Shown in pieces: positions 47,988-60,242 of a stretch of 64,000 nucleotides of DNA (position 1 is the first letter of the stretch; each line of letters opens with the position of its first letter). The translations under genes were made by a program, and so were the position numbers. The notes beneath the pieces are model-generated. The model worked only from the letters and a program-made list of their open reading frames with translations, was not told the DNA's origin and searched no databases. Origin of the DNA: Blattamonas nauphoetae (taxonomy: Eukaryota; Preaxostyla; Oxymonadida); contig JARBJD010000004.1 in assembly GCA_033064195.1 (NCBI GenBank), positions 620,001-684,000 on the forward strand, in the 5' to 3' direction.

Positions 47988-48360
47988 TTCTGCGTCTCAT
48001 GTTGCACTATCTGATCAAATGAGAGGATGAATCGAGAAAAGTGATGAAAACGACGAAACAGACTGTCGACGAATTCTCAATCCAACTCTTCATCCAATCT
48101 GTGCAATGCACCTCTCGTTTCATCTTCGGCCAAAAGAGTGTCACTTGATTCCCATCCACAAGATATTCATGCTAAAACAGTTCATGAGAGTCGACAAGTG
48201 ATTTTCGAAGTTTGTTCGATTGTTCGAGCAAATTGTGACACTGCTCAGCGACATCATCAAAGGACAGTGGATGTGAAGCTGAATTAATCACAGATATTGC
48301 CTGTTGGACCGAGCTTTCCATGAACAGAATTGATCGTCCCAACATTCTCGTTCAATCACA
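47988..48360 (-). pseudogene. Swi5-like copy 2, N-terminal fragment
   Basis: Homologous to 19440-19846 of copy 1 (ALHRLDEELD..., FIL-SFDQIVQHETQ). A TGA follows LDEELD in the frame used by copy 1, so it is a pseudogene even without the insertions. It stops at the hAT copy 2 target duplication TTCTGCGT and continues at 31144 on the plus strand. Confidence 0.7.
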
Positions 48361-48369
48361 TCAAAAATA

Positions 48370-49149
48370 TGGCAAAACGGTACCATTCAGGTTTTTTCTC
48401 AGAAATGAGTTGAGAGGCGGAAAAAGAATAATTCAAAGAAAGACGAGAAAAACAAAAGTCAGAGGATAAATAAATTGTGCCATCACATGGATGGCATCCT
48501 ACAACACAAACAAGTGTTGGAAATCCCTCAAAACAAGAGAATAATAGTGAACGGTGCTTCTCCCCACATCATCGCAACTCGTTTCAACGAGATGGCTGAT
48601 GAAATGATCGATGACGGTTTGGAGAGAGAAGCGAAGATTGGAGGCGAGCACACAATCACAGTGTAAAGTGAATGAACAACCAAGAAAGGACAGTCTAAGT
48701 GAACAAGCAACAATTGGTGTGAGAGAAGCAGCACACCAAAGGATAAATGAAAAAGGGCTCAGGACTGTCCAGAAAGAAGACGAGAAGACTGAAATTGGAA
48801 GGCACGAGTCAAAGATAATGGTGCACGCGATCTTTGATAAATCCTTGAATGACGTGAGGATAAAGATTGCGTGCACATAGTGTGTGTATTGTGTATGAAT
48901 GTTGTGTTGTTTGAAGTTGTGTCGTGCAGTGAGATGAACAAAAATAGTTGGTTGCATCAGATCGAGTTGATGATGGGATGAGGATTGTTGAATTTGAGTT
49001 GTTAGGGGATGAGATGAGCGAAATGAGAAACTCAAATTCCACTGTTCTTAAATCAACAAGTCAATCACTCAATCGATCCGCTCAACTCTCTCATTGTCGA
49101 CCGAAGGTATGTTGGGTCTGCTGATTCTGAAGACGATGTTCGAGATTGT
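48370..49149. other. Spacer downstream of receptor 2
   Basis: Non-coding spacer homologous to 19847-20846. No transposon ends are seen in it. Confidence 0.6.
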
Positions 49150-52100
49150 TTAGGAGTCTGTCAGGTTGAGCACAGCATCATGCTCCTTCACAAGCGTCGG
49201 GCAGTCGATTGAGGAGAGGCGGGTTTCGACGTCTTTCAGAGATGGGCGGTTCAGTGGGTCCAGCGAGAGGCAGTCGGAGATCAGCGAGACAAGTTCAGTC
49301 GTCCACACTTCGTCCATCCGCGGCAGCACTCCAATCCCCACCTGCCGCTGCGCATTCACTCCGTCCGTCTCCCCGAACGGTATCTCACCCGTTGTCACTT
49401 CCCACAGGAGCAGGCCAAGCCGAAAAACCGTCACTTTCGATGCATCAACTTCAGCTTTGCCTTCAGCTTGCTCTGGCGGCTCCCAACGCTTCCCATCATC
49501 ACCAACCTTCTTTACATTCTCAGAATTTCCGACCTGGTCAGTGCCTCCCTGCAGTTCTGTCTCGCAAACATCACTCAGTCTGACACTCAGATTGTCATGT
49601 GAGTCAACAAACACCCAAAACGGATTCAATTTCGTGAAAACCAGAGCGGTCGGTCGGAGTCGGTAAATCTGTTTCAGCGAAGCAACCAAATCACGCCTCA
49701 TCTTCTTTCGGTCCAAAGGTGTGTTTTTGCCTGTCCCGTGAAGTCTGTTGTAAAGCGAGTCTTTCGCATTCACATGGCTTTCCTTGATCTCTTCACGCCC
49801 AAACAGATCGGTTTCAACTTTCAGAACAGTGATCTGTCCAGGAATCACAACGTTTGATCGTGGTGGAGGAATCTTGTGTGTTGGGTCGCTCTGATCGGTT
49901 GTGGTGTGGGCAGACGAAGAATGGCGAGCTGTGGGATCGATGATTGTGCTCGCCATGTTTCCATATTCTTCCTCTTTCGCAATGTCCAGATCTTCAGGCG
50001 TGTCGACCATTTCTTCTTTTGCTTTCTTTCCAACCTCTTTCTTCGTGTTTCGTCGGCGACAGCACACAATGATGATGAAGATGATGAGGATGGCTGATGC
50101 GGCCAGTACAAGCACAAGAGGAAGCCACCATTTCATGTTCTCCTTCACTGACTGGGCCAGTCTCTCCTTCGATGTCGCCTGAACAAGGAATGTATCGGCT
50201 GTGACTTGGTCGTTTCCGAACATCAGTCGACCACGCCATTCCAAATTTGTGTTCAACGATACTAATTTTGAGAGAGGAAGCTTGATGGCGATTAATGTTT
50301 CCGAAAAGGATGTGCATGAAGATTGGGTGAGTTCGAAGTTGTTGGATTTGCCTTCTTCTTTCTCTTTCGAGACTTCAAACACTTCCAGAAACAGTCCACA
50401 TGGAATCAACGTTGACCCCTCAATTGTCACATTGAATTGGCCAGCTTTCTTATCCAGTGAGCTCCGAGAGGATTTGGAGAGTGTTGGGACGAACAGAGGT
50501 GAGTCAATCGGAGCGTCTTTCCCACTCAACACACACTCCTCAATCGACATCCACGCTGAAGGATACTCTTTTGATCCATCTCCCACAGTCGGTAGAATCC
50601 GTAGATCAACCTCACCCTGACCAGAGCAATGGATGTTCCTTCGACTTGATGCGAATGATTGGTCAGGTGGCGAGTTGTCGGAGAAGGACGACGATGTGAG
50701 AGTCAGATTCCCTCCTTTCATGTTGATCACACCAGACGAGATGCGAGTGAATGCGTTGAATGTGATGTTCATTTCACAATCGGTCGTTTGGATGATTCCT
50801 GTCGACCACGAGCAGATGTCGGTGTTGGAGTTGGGAACAGTGTGTTTGTGATTCTGGGTGATCAGACCATCTTTCAAGAGGATACCCTCCTTCCAAAACC
50901 CGTCACTTTCCAAAACCCGTCACACTTTTGACGGGTCATCTTTTTGTTGTTTCCACCTCTCATTTTCATCTCAAAATTGTTTTTATTCAACTTTTTTTTG
51001 AAATGAAATCAATTGAAAACAAATTGAGAAAAAAGTCGGGATAGTAATACCTCCTTGTTCTGGTCAAGGTGATCAACCCTGAATTTTGTTGTGGGTGATC
51101 CTTCTCGACCAGTTATCGTAAAGACCTCTCGTTTTCACTAAATCGAATGTTTTGGTGGAATTGAAGCTTTTCTGCCATTTTCAATCTTTTTTAAGCAACA
51201 GACATTTCCGTCTTTTCATCATTTTGCGCCCAACGATCAAAAATGCAACCTTTCAGTCACTACAACTTCTTCACTTGTCACAAATTTTTGTAAAAATCAT
51301 TCGGAGAGCATCATCCTCTTGGTCAAATGATAATTTCTTCAAAAAAGTTAAGATAGATGCCAAATTTGTGTGTAAACTGTCGAAAACACGAGGTTTTGGA
51401 AAAAGTTGAGAATTAAGAGTTGTTCAGAAAAGAATGAAAATGGCAGAAAAGCTTCAATTCCACCAAAACATTCGATTTAGTGAAAACGAGAGGTCTTTAC
51501 GATAACTGGTCGAGAAGGATCACCCACAACAAAATTCAGGGTTGATCACCTTGACCAGAACAAGGAGGTATTACTATCCCGACTTTTTTCTCAATTTGTT
51601 TTCAATTGATTTCATTTCAAAAAAAAGTTGAATAAAAACAATTTTGAGATGAAAATGAGAGGTGGAAACAACAAAAAGATGACCCGTCAAAAGTGTGACG
51701 GGTTTTGGAAAGTGACGGGTTTTGGAAGGAGGGTACCAGACGAACAGGCAGAGAGAAGAACGAACGACGAGAGAGGAGAGTCGAGAACGATGTCAACATT
51801 CACAATCTCCAGCGAGGCTGAAGTCATCACAATCAGTCCTGATCCTTCAGAGTGTGTCGCTGATGACGGTATCGTCAGAGTCGGCTCGGAGTTGCTTCCA
51901 TGTGTCTCCAGAACATGCATCCCTTCCGAAATCGTCAGTTGAGACGAGAGTGTCGTGGAGTCGATGATCCCCAATGTTGGCCGAGTAAACGACAATCCCG
52001 TCACAATCGTCCATCCATTCTCAATCGTTGGGCAAGGACGATCGAATGTCCCGCAAAACAGAGACGAGTCTGTTGATGTCGAATCAAAATGGATGAAGAG

Positions 52101-55100
52101 TTCCGTCGGACGATCAGATGTGTTGAATGAGAGCAGTGACTTATTAAGCAGATCTCCATCCATTGAATCGACTGGCGAGATCGAAGCAATCGTAAATGTT
52201 GTGCTGAATGGAAGAGAATCGTTCCAGCCAACAAGAAGAGGCGAAGACGATGCTGACGTCGAATCAGAAATGCGAATCCTGAGAGAGAACGAAGGTTCGA
52301 GTGTGATTTCATATTCTTTGTTTGATTCCAAATCCGTTCCTTCAAACAGAACCAAACCAGAAATCCCAAGTTTGTTCAGAGGAGCGAACGAGACGTGTGT
52401 GAGAAGAGGAGGTGCTGGAACACGAACAGACACGTCTGAATTCACAAAACACGAACTCTCACCATCTTTGCGTGCCAGATTGTAGCTTTGAGTGTAAACC
52501 AGACCAGGTTCTGAGTCGCCAACCACGAAGTCAGCTTCGCAATAAGTCGAGTCAACGAATCGGACATTTCCGATGGATTCAAATGTGTTCGCATCCTTCT
52601 TTAGAAGAATTGGACCCAATTCTGATTTGAATGCTCGTCCTTCGAACTTCGCGGTCATCAACAATCTGTCTTTACTCAGAGTTGCTGAAACTAACAATTC
52701 GATGCGAGACGGTTCAGCTTCGATTTGGAGAGTGGTTGATTCGTAGAAGTGAGATGAGGAGAGCGAGTTCAGAGTGTGAGTGAAGTTACTCACATCGTAT
52801 GTCTTTCCATATTCCAGTTCGCATGATGACGAAGGATAGAGAATCGCGGATCCAATCCATTTCGAGTCTGATGTGATCGAGAAGTCAATCGTGTGCTTCA
52901 CATCACCATCCAACGACAGTTCCACAGAATAGATTCCAGTCGTTCCCAACTTCGATCCTTCCAGCTCAACAAAGACTGTCGTCTCGTCGTCATCATATTT
53001 AGCCATGTTCAACTTCACAAGCCGTGTCGGTTCGATTGGAGTGCGGAACGAGAGAGAAGAGTGGAAGAATGTCGGTTTGTTGTCTTTATCTGTCAGTCCA
53101 GTCACAGTGTATTCCGTGTCGTATTCCAGCTCCACTTTCGAGTCGTCTTGCGAGAACAGAATCCCTGACACTGTCCCACTCTCTCCATCTGCTACAAATG
53201 TCGCTGTCAACGTCTTCGTATTGTTCAACGTCAGTGTGAACGGTCCGTTCGTCATTTTGATTCCTGTCAGCCCAATCTGAACTCGTCTGTCCGAGTCTTC
53301 AGCAACAACTGTCCCGATCTTAGTCAATCGAGGCGGCTCGACTGTCACGATGAACGAGAGAGACGGCTCAACATGAATTGGACGAGCGTTCTCCATCGTC
53401 GTCGTCATCTTCACCAATCTGTATGTCCCCCCATATTTCAGTTCCGCTGTGGGATAAAGTGAGGCAGAGGCCAGTCCAGTTGTCGCTGAATCAAATCGCG
53501 TAGAGAGCACTGGTTTCTGTGTCTCGTCCATCACATTCACCAATTCTAGCGAAAATGTCCCAATTTGCATGTTATGTCCAACAAGTGCAATCGTCGTCGT
53601 GTTCGAATCGTTCACAGCAACGGCATCGCCATTTTTCATCACTCGGCCAGGTTCTTCATTTGTTGAGAAAGTGAATGTCGAGTGGAGGATCAGTTCCACT
53701 CCGTTCTTGTCGGTCACATTCGAAACGGTGAAGTCTGTGTGGTATTCCAACTCCACCTTCGATGGATCATCAGAGAACAGAATCGCCGATCCTTCTCCAC
53801 TCGTTGTTGAGCTCGCTGTGAAACCGAAATAGAATGCAGTTGACGATGATGTGAGAACTTTGATTGTGAATTTCTCGCCTTCCACAAACACTCGTCCTTC
53901 CACTGAAAAGAACGCAGTTTTCTCGAGTTCATCATATCCAGTCAGTCTCAATGAAGTGATTCGGGCTGGTTCGGGAATTGTTGAGAACGAAGTCACATCC
54001 AACACAACATTCTGGAATGTGTCGGATGAGATCATCGATGTGATTGTGTATTCCATTCCATATCTCAACGATGCCTCGTCCAGAGGATAAAGCGACATGT
54101 TCACAACAGGCAACGCTGTCGGCGATGTCGGAGCACGAGTGATTGTCGTTTCGTGAGTCAATCCATCTTCATCTCTTCCAGACAATGTGATGATGTACGA
54201 TTCTGCAACAAATCCACTTCCTTCAAACGACAGTGTCACCCAGTCAGTCGAGTTCACTTGGGCGATCTTCGTGAGTCGTGCTGAGGGATAAGGAATGCTG
54301 AACGAGAGAAGACTTGGTTGGCTGAGCGACGTCGAGTTGAACACGATGCTCCTCACTTCATATTCTCGAGTATATCGCAACTTCGACGAGTCTGTCGCTG
54401 ACATTCCGAATTGGCCAGACAGCGATGAGAGAGTGGGCGATGTCAGAGAGATCGTCAGTTCGTCTTGATTCTCTGTCTTCACCTTCATTTCATACGATCC
54501 TTCTCGGAACAGATGTCCAGAAATGGTAATCGATGCTGTCGTTGAATCAACCAATGAAGATGTCACTCCATCCACTCCAGATTGCTCGTGTGGGAACGAA
54601 CATGATCGGATTGTGTATGTCTTCCCGCTCTCCAGAGTTGGCAGGATTGTCGTTGAGCTCAGAGTGAAATCAGCGGAGGCTGTCGTCGATGGCGTTGTCG
54701 ATGTTCCAAATGTCAGGAAAACAAGACGAGGAACATTCGCTCCTTCCAACAACACTCCCATCTGTCCCTTGATCTTCTCACTCATCGTCATCGACACTGT
54801 TGCTGTTGTTTCCACAATCTCCACTGACGATGAGACAATTGTGACGTTTCTCACCTGCGGGATCAACGAACTATCCGATGAACTATTGTCAAAATGGTAG
54901 ATATTTGGGCTTCCAGATGTCGAATCACAAAACTGAACCGACGTTGAACTCAAACTTGTTGATAATTCAAATGTCGCTATATCGCTTGCCGAGACTGGCT
55001 TCTTCGCTGAGCATGTCCGAAACTGCACAAATGTCATTTCGATTGATGAGACAGATCTCACAAAAAGCCCGCCTCCATAAGTGTTGGAATAACACCCGAA

Positions 55101-56546
55101 AAATGCACAATTGGCAAGTGTTGAACCGGTGTGGTAGAGATAAATTGTTCCTGCTCGGCCTGGTGCCCAACATTTTTCGAAAAAGCAGTTTGAGATGGTT
55201 GATGGACCATAGACATTAGAAACGAGAGCGCCTGCTGAAGAGAATTCAAACTCAAAAGTTGAGGCACATTCAGTGAAGGACGAATCGAGGAGAGACAATT
55301 CGGAGCCGGTTGATGAAGTTGATTGATAGTGAATCGCTCCTCCATCATTGTTTTCAGCGATGACGGTGCATTTGTGGAAGGAGCATTGCGAGATGGAGAG
55401 GGTAGCTGGGTTTACGAGCAAGGATATTGCGGCTCCTCCAAGGTTTCCTGAGGCTGAATAGGTCATCTCGTCGAATGTGCAGAGGATGAAGGAGACGGAG
55501 GTGACACCTGTTTGGAGGGTGTATGCGGAATGCGTGCTATTGAAGTGTTCTCCTAGTTCTTCCGTGGCTGAATTTGAGGTGCGGGTGCAGTGGGAGAACG
55601 ATGTGTTCTGGCAAAGCAGAGAGCCTCCCATGTTGATGTCCAGCATGCCCGTCCCGCTTTGGTGGTTCGACGAGCGTGAAAGCGAACATCCGACCAATGT
55701 TTGCGACACACACGACCCGAATTTCAGAGACGGCAACGAGTCACAATTCGAAGTGCAAGAGCTGCTCATGTTCACAAGCAAACACGCCGAAAGATGTGTG
55801 GTTGTCGTTGAATCAGGTCGGAGGGGAACAATTTCCCCTGTCGATGGATGCAGTCCAAACGAGAAGAGAGGACCAGTTCCAGACGAAAGAATCTTCGAGT
55901 CGAACCGAAGACCAGATCCAAACACAGAGATGCCAGCTGAAGTGGACAATGTGTCAACCAGTGGCGGCTGAGTGTCCTCTTTCCACACAATCTCACTTGA
56001 CGACACAACAATTCTTGACCCAAATCGCGATGACGATTCCTCCGAGTTGGCAACAACAAATGGCGATTCGAGTCCACAAGAGACCAGCTTTCCTGCTTCA
56101 AAGAGCACTGTCGAACTGTCAACAAGGAAGATGGTGCTTTCTCTCTCGCTGTTGTCAATCGTCACTCGCTGAATGTGAACTGTGCTATTCCGCAAATTGA
56201 GCATGAATACTCTTTTTGATACTGACTTTGAGAGAGCATTGCCAGATTGAGAATGATAATGAGCCTGGGTTTCAGCATCATCCTTTTGGAATGGGTTCAC
56301 ACTCATGTGGATTGTCTCTCGTGTGATTGTTGTGTTGTGTCCCACAAGATCAATGTGTTGATTAACGATGGCCAGCGACTCAGCAACAAGATGCGCATTT
56401 GCAGGGAGCTGTATCTGTTCCATATCGAATGTGGCTGAAGAAAGAGTATTCACTACTGTTTGGAGATAGTCGCGCATATTTTGGGGTGAAGCCGAGGAGA
56501 AACTCGAGATAGCGGTGAAGAGTATGACAAAAATAGAGTGTCCCAT
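49150..56546 (-). CDS. Receptor 2: beta-helix/Ig-like receptor pseudokinase, MITE-disrupted
   Basis: About 2,180 residues if the insertion at 50885-51733 is ignored. Order: signal peptide (MGHSIFVILFTAISSFSSAS), beta-helix 1 (to about 560), some eight Ig/fibronectin-like repeats of about 100 residues with the theme 'PxRL-x-K...G...Y-x-V-x-L...LEYGKTYxV', a second beta-helix that starts SSLFCGTFDRPCPTIENGW, a membrane helix near 1853 followed by CCRRR, and a C-terminal pseudokinase. The kinase-like part has no glycine loop or HRD motif; it keeps VFRLGLLLWEVTTGEIPFGE and SDCLSLDPLNRPSL. The MITE lies in beta-helix 2, before the membrane helix. Removing it plus one TA restores the frame (SSG-ILLKDGLIT), but as it stands translation ends 15 residues into the element, leaving a secreted ectodomain. 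Confidence 0.85.
50885..51733. mobile_element. Foldback MITE with 300-bp inverted arms
   Basis: 849 bp flanked by TA (50883-50884, 51734-51735). The ends are CCCTCCTTCCAAAACCCGTC in both orientations, and the arms (about 50885-51184 and 51434-51733) are nearly perfect inverted repeats separated by about 250 bp. The TA duplication suggests Tc1/mariner. The arms hold a direct repeat of TTCCAAAACCCGTCAC. It is non-coding. Confidence 0.92.
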
Positions 56547-56639
56547 CTCTAATATTAATGAATCTGATGAGTTGAAAAGATCTGGACCTTAATTTAGAAA
56601 AATCCGACCAAAAACTTTCCCGTTGTCGTTTCCTCGAAG
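56547..56639. promoter_or_regulatory. Shared 93-bp divergent promoter region
   Basis: Only 93 bases lie between the start codons of receptor 2 (minus) and the beta-helix protein at 56640 (plus), so both must be driven from here or from within each other's 5' ends. AT-rich words occur (TAATATTAATGAA near 56551), but no defined motif can be assigned. Confidence 0.45.
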
Positions 56640-58589
56640 ATGTTATTCTATCTCGTTTCTCTGATGTCACCCGTTCTTGTCGACATCAGTCCTTTTCTCC
56701 AACCACAGTCAAATTCGGAATCTCCCATCATCCTGAACAACCGAGCGTTCACGTCAAACAACCATCGATTTCTCCATGAGAGAACCACGATTCGAAGCAT
56801 GACCAATTCTGATGTGTCTGGAAAGGATGAATCCACCGAATTCCTCTTTCATTTCCAGAATTCAACAATTTCGTTCGACAATTTGAACTTCGTTGTCTCA
56901 GGAGAGTCGAGAATCGCAAACCTGCTTGACTCTTCCCATGTCCAGATCAGCTGTGCCATACTCATATTTGAAAGCTCTAATACCCCCATCACAACTGACT
57001 TGGGCACGGTAGCCCTCCTCAACATCACCCTTCGTGGCTATTCGCTCCTCCCCGAAATACTCGAGTCATCCAGCCCAGATTCTCACCTTCTTGTCTCACA
57101 GTGCCTTTGTGATGATGTTATCGTCGGGTCATCCCCACTTTTCGGCTGTTCCACATACTCAGCAGAAATCACACAATCTTCCTTCTCAAACATCGACCAT
57201 ATCGTTCCAAACCAATATTATTACCCAACAAAGACTCTCTGCGCCACTGATCCAAGCAATTTCCCATATACCACTGATTTCGCGGAGTCCACGATGCGGA
57301 ACGTGACAGACGATATCTACGGCAGCATCACCGACGCCCCGATCTCCGGAAACAGTTTCATGCTGCGAGACCTCCAAAGCATCCAACAGACTGTGAAAAC
57401 AGATGTCCTCCTATCGAACAAGAAAGCGAACGAAACAGTTATGTGCGCTATCACAAAGAAATACACTGTTCAGAATTATAAGTTTGTGGATGGGTCAGAC
57501 CCTTATTCGACTGGGTATCTTGGATTGGTCATCATCATTTATGCCCCAGCTATCACGTTGACTGTGTCTGGTTGTTCTTTTGAAGGACTGTCGTCTCAAG
57601 GGAGCGCGGGACTATTCATTGAATCATCTACCCTCTCGTCTTCTGATCCGACGGATGCTCCGAAAGTGTCCATCAAGAGCTGCAAATTCGTCAACCTGAA
57701 CGGATGGAGTTTTCTTTCAATTTATCCTCTTGATAACAATTGCACGATCTCGAAATGTTCAATGATCTCATGTACAGCATCTGGGTACTGTGTCGCTATT
57801 TTCCCTTCAGTCTCCAGCATTCAAAACATCGAACTCAGAATCTCCGGATGTGGTTTCCAGTTATGCCGTTCGAATCATCAGAATTCACCTGGTTTCGATA
57901 TCATCTATCCAGGCACTGTTGTCTTTGATAAACAATCCGTGTTTGAAGAGATGTCGTTCGGGAATACTGGTCTTCGCGTTCAAGCTCCTTCCATCAAATT
58001 CACCCAAACTTCTGTCTTGAACTGTAACACCACTACGAATGGGTCGCCCGTAGAACTCTATGCGGATACAATTCTTGTTGAAGATGTCCATTTGAAAAAG
58101 AACAGAGGCACTTGCTCACCGTCGCAACTGTTCATCGCATTGACCCAAAATTATTGGTCATCAGAAGGTCAGTATGCGACACTGAACCGAATATATGTTG
58201 AAAAGTTGACATCGTATTTGTTTGAGATTCTGGTTGTTGTGCCAGACAACCTCCTCACCAGCGGCCATCTTAACAAGCAATGGGTGACTGAGCTTAACAC
58301 AGATTCGAACCGGAATATCATCGCAAGCACATCCTATGAGCTGGAGATATCTCCCTCGTATCAGTGTGGAATGTATGATGGACTCCTCACAGACGAGACA
58401 TCGTCCCTTTCTCAAATTGGAGAGGACCCACGAAAATACAAATCAACATGGGGGATATTTGACACATCGGAAGGAACGAATAAGGTGATCGTTGCGCTGA
58501 CAACATCACTGCCTGCGACACTGATTATCATTGTGGGGATCGTCGCAGGTCTGATTTATGGATTCACTTCTCACAGATCGGATGGGTAG
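56640..58589 (+). CDS. Beta-helix membrane protein, 649 aa
   Basis: Signal peptide-like start (MLFYLVSLMSPVLVDISP), then beta-helix-type repeats (VSGCSFEGLSSQGSAGLFIE, VSIKSCKFVNLNG, CSMISCTASGY, ISGCGFQLCRSN) and a membrane helix near the C-terminus (LPATLIIIVGIVAGLIYGF) with only seven residues after it. It lacks the Ig-like repeats and kinase-like tail of receptor 2. The next gene, 130 bp downstream on the same strand, is a free pseudokinase, so the pair may be a split version of the receptor layout. I could not find an intron joining them in frame. Confidence 0.75.
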   Translation: MLFYLVSLMSPVLVDISPFLQPQSNSESPIILNNRAFTSNNHRFLHERTTIRSMTNSDVSGKDESTEFLFHFQNSTISFDNLNFVVSGESRIANLLDSSHVQISCAILIFESSNTPITTDLGTVALLNITLRGYSLLPEILESSSPDSHLLVSQCLCDDVIVGSSPLFGCSTYSAEITQSSFSNIDHIVPNQYYYPTKTLCATDPSNFPYTTDFAESTMRNVTDDIYGSITDAPISGNSFMLRDLQSIQQTVKTDVLLSNKKANETVMCAITKKYTVQNYKFVDGSDPYSTGYLGLVIIIYAPAITLTVSGCSFEGLSSQGSAGLFIESSTLSSSDPTDAPKVSIKSCKFVNLNGWSFLSIYPLDNNCTISKCSMISCTASGYCVAIFPSVSSIQNIELRISGCGFQLCRSNHQNSPGFDIIYPGTVVFDKQSVFEEMSFGNTGLRVQAPSIKFTQTSVLNCNTTTNGSPVELYADTILVEDVHLKKNRGTCSPSQLFIALTQNYWSSEGQYATLNRIYVEKLTSYLFEILVVVPDNLLTSGHLNKQWVTELNTDSNRNIIASTSYELEISPSYQCGMYDGLLTDETSSLSQIGEDPRKYKSTWGIFDTSEGTNKVIVALTTSLPATLIIIVGIVAGLIYGFTSHRSDG

Positions 58590-58720
58590 ACAGCAAACGT
58601 GTATCCTTCTCTTTTTGCACGTTATTCGCTGATTTTAAGCTCGTTAAGTGTCATTTCCCGCTTTATCCTTCAGTTCCTTCAGTCATTTCCTTTTCCTGTG
58701 AAGAATATCATCAAAACCGA

Positions 58721-60070
58721 ATGAGATTGTACGGGAAAGTTTTGGTTCATTCAAGACGATCAATGGGTCTGTTCCTGGTCTCCATAGATATCCAAGGAAA
58801 TTACGGATATGGACGAAGCTGTGCCAGTACCGGATGGATGTATACCTTTTTTTATCGCTCATTTTGTCTTTTACCCCTCGGTGAACAAGATCGATACGTC
58901 CGAACCATCAGCGCGAGTCATCATGAGACTGTTGTTGAAATGCGAGAAAATGTCACCAAGGAGCATTATGCGGGGAAGATAATCCGTTGTGAGACACAAG
59001 AGGAGAGAAAACGGATAGAAAGAGAAGTTCGACGTCTCAGATCTTTCAACGAACCAACAATCGTCAAATTGAAAGAAGTGATCTCGATGGACAAAACCAA
59101 AGTGATTGTGATGGAACTTGGAGGACGTTCTCTTGCTGGGATTTGTGATCCTGAGAAGGGTCGAAAGAACCTGCTACCTCGAGATGTTTGCTTATCTCAA
59201 GTCTATTCCATGTCTCGACCTGTTTCTCGTTATATCTTTATTCATTCTTCATCTCTATTTTCGACTCAACTCTCTTTCAGACCGTGTATCGCATCATCAC
59301 GGATATCGCATCAGCTTTGAATGTGATGCATAATCAGTCAGGCCACCAGGTTGTGCACGGCAACATCAAATTAGACAACATTCTCGTAAATTCAGATGGC
59401 CACGCGAAGCTCTGTTTGTCACCGTTCCCGCACTCATTATCTCTCCAACATCTCTTAAATTCCTCTCCCTTCCCTATTTCATCAAATCTCCTCACGTGTA
59501 GTGGTTTCGGTCCGAGCGAACTAGAGAAAGAATCCTCACCCGATTTTAACATACACGCCTGCTTTTTCCCGCCAGAATGGATGAATTCAGATGTCTACTC
59601 GTCAAGTTCCGAACAGAAATCTCAAAAACCGACCATGGAAGGCGATGTGTGGGCATTGGGCATGGCTCTTCATTTCTTGCTGTTCAACGATTCTCCGTTT
59701 CCCTTATTGAGGACCACGGTAGGACATGGTTCCAAAATGAAGGATAGAATTGCGAATTTCGACACAGATTATATCGTGAGTGATTGTGGGAGGGAGGAAC
59801 GCATTTTGTTAACAAAAATGTTAAACCCGGCCTGATTTTTGTCTTATTTTATTCTTCTGTCTCTTATCTCGTCTTATTCCTAAATCTACGCAGTCCCCCG
59901 ACGCCCGCGTTACCATCAGCCATCTAATCCGTCACAGACTCTTCCGCTGCCTCATCCGCACCACACAGTCATTATGGGCCTTGAAAGACGCTGATGATAG
60001 TGAGACAACAACCAAACTTAGGCATTTGGAAGAAGACCGACGATATGAGACCTCATTCTCTCCTTTCTGA
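58721..60070 (+). CDS. Pseudokinase with a GC-AG intron
   Basis: Exons 58721-59200, 59281-59829 and 59894-60070 join in frame. The second intron has a GC donor (59830-59893); the splice gives MLNPSPDARVTISHLI, the normal end of a kinase C-lobe. An internal 84-nt stretch (59418-59501) also looks like an intron but keeps the frame either way. Kinase landmarks: HYAGKII lysine, VIVMELGGRSL hinge, VVHGNIKLDNILV in place of HRDxKxxN (Asp to Asn), no DFG aspartate, FFPPEWM and GDVWALGMALHFLLF. Likely catalytically inactive. The N-terminal 70 residues are not kinase-like and the start is uncertain. Confidence 0.7.
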
Positions 60071-60242
60071 TTCTATGTTGTTGTCATATTGATGTGTTCT
60101 CCTCTCTCATTGATCTCTCTTCTCTCTCACACACTTTCTGTTGGCATGACTCAAGCTCTGACTAATCATTATGCCCTTGGGATCATGGACTCAAATTCTG
60201 GTGTTCCTGCCTTTCGCGATCGACTTGCGACATTTGTCTCAC

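Noticed and set aside
56640-60070. Single receptor-pseudokinase gene joining the beta-helix protein and the kinase
   Set aside because: No intron between 58560 and 58721 was found that keeps both frames open; treated as two genes.
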